Shown here: positions 63,779 through 64,000 of the stretch, in pieces
Layout of the letters: the number at the start of each line of letters is the position of its first letter
How positions within the stretch are numbered: the stretch's first letter is position 1
NCBI RefSeq assembly: GCF_001046635.1
Contig: NZ_KQ130452.1
Location: 296,663-360,662, forward strand
DNA length: 64,000 bases
Direction of reading: 5' to 3'
Source of the DNA: Novosphingobium barchaimii LL02
GTDB lineage: Bacteria; Pseudomonadota; Alphaproteobacteria; Sphingomonadales; Sphingomonadaceae
Notes under the pieces: model-generated
Seen by the model: only the letters and a program-made list of their open reading frames with translations
What the model was told of the DNA's origin: nothing
Databases searched by the model: none
Program-made: the position numbers and the translations under genes

Positions 63779-63791
63779 GGCCACCTCCAAC

Positions 63792-63868
63792 GCACCCATA
63801 GCTCAGCTGGATAGAGCATCAGACTACGAATCTGAGGGTCGGGCGTTCGAATCGCTCTGGGTGCACCA
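63792..63868 (+). tRNA. tRNA-Arg (ACG anticodon), copy 1
   Basis: A 77-base cloverleaf with encoded CCA. The acceptor GCACCCA pairs with TGGGTGC, the anticodon stem is TCAGA/TCTGA and the loop CTACGAA gives anticodon ACG (A34 is modified to inosine by TadA). Confidence 0.96.
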
Positions 63869-63922
63869 CTTTCCCTTTTAGGGTTTGCGGTACATTTTGT
63901 GTGTTGGAAAAAATGGTATTGT

Positions 63923-63999
63923 GCACCCATAGCTCAGCTGGATAGAGCATCAGACTACGAATCTGAGGGTCGGGCGTTCGAATCGCTCTGGGTGCACCA
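63923..63999 (+). tRNA. tRNA-Arg (ACG anticodon), copy 2
   Basis: Identical over all 77 bases to the copy at 63792-63868, 131 bases downstream. The window ends one base after its CCA, so what follows is not visible. Confidence 0.96.
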
Positions 64000-64000
64000 C

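Noticed and set aside
63724-63930. Minus-strand frame with RAIRTPDPQIRSLMLYPAEL
   Set aside because: Antisense of tRNA-Arg; a common spurious annotation.

Overview
The window is a GC-rich, densely coded stretch of a sphingomonad-type alphaproteobacterial chromosome (Novosphingobium, Sphingobium or a close relative is most likely). The case rests on gene order and lineage-typical families: a short SRP RNA just upstream of dnaX, HdaA, a DUF2794 gene, an NDUFS4-like complex I accessory protein, pepA-holC-ndk order, and the lptD-surA-pdxA-rsmA and yajC-secD-secF operons. Nearly everything is core chromosome. I see no IS element, integrase island, CRISPR array or prophage block.

Layout. 1-8.5 kb: the end of a polyprenyl synthetase, a TonB-like protein, a membrane GGDEF-EAL protein, HrpB helicase, the NDUFS4-like protein, SRP RNA, dnaX and ybaB. 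8.8-18.6 kb: lon, a DUF418 membrane protein behind an AT-rich palindromic region, asd, DUF1993, a GFA protein, an alpha/beta hydrolase, an ACE-like M2 peptidase and a convergent sulfotransferase. 18.7-25.4 kb: AMP nucleosidase, a REP-like inverted repeat pair, a GNAT protein, the rpsF-rpsR-rplI operon, an M1 aminopeptidase and tRNA-Ile2/tRNA-Pro. 25.5-33.7 kb: GST, PHB depolymerase, a polysaccharide deacetylase overlapping a degenerate histidine kinase, an Lrp regulator, aroQ, a lipoprotein, an orphan three-TM holin, a small HTH protein and tRNA-Pro(GGG).

34-48.5 kb: yajC-secD-secF (protein export), then on the minus strand lptD-surA-pdxA-rsmA (outer-membrane LPS insertion and porin chaperone with PLP synthesis and rRNA dimethylation), divergent pepA-holC, a second REP-like pair, ndk, two small proteins and purM-purN. 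PurN carries a fused MmcQ/YjbR domain. 48.6-56 kb: a DUF2066-like protein with hdaA (replication control), cysE, a DUF2794 gene broken by an in-frame amber codon, a secreted EF-hand protein, an SDR dehydrogenase, purS-purQ and a POT peptide transporter. 56-64 kb: aroK-aroB (shikimate pathway), a small membrane protein plus a large secreted protein of unknown function leading into xerD, an M48 peptidase with a LysM-like tail, two Flp-type pilins, a MutT-type Nudix hydrolase that probably starts at CTG, and two identical tRNA-Arg(ACG) genes.

The oddities most worth following are the 30-residue periodic MFG(D/E) repeats in a long N-terminal extension of DnaX, the nonsense codon in the DUF2794 gene, the PurN-MmcQ fusion, the paired REP-like palindromes, the orphan holin, the kinase lacking recognisable ATP-binding motifs, and the uncharacterised membrane/secreted pair before xerD. 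No clearly new multi-gene defence or mobile system is visible.
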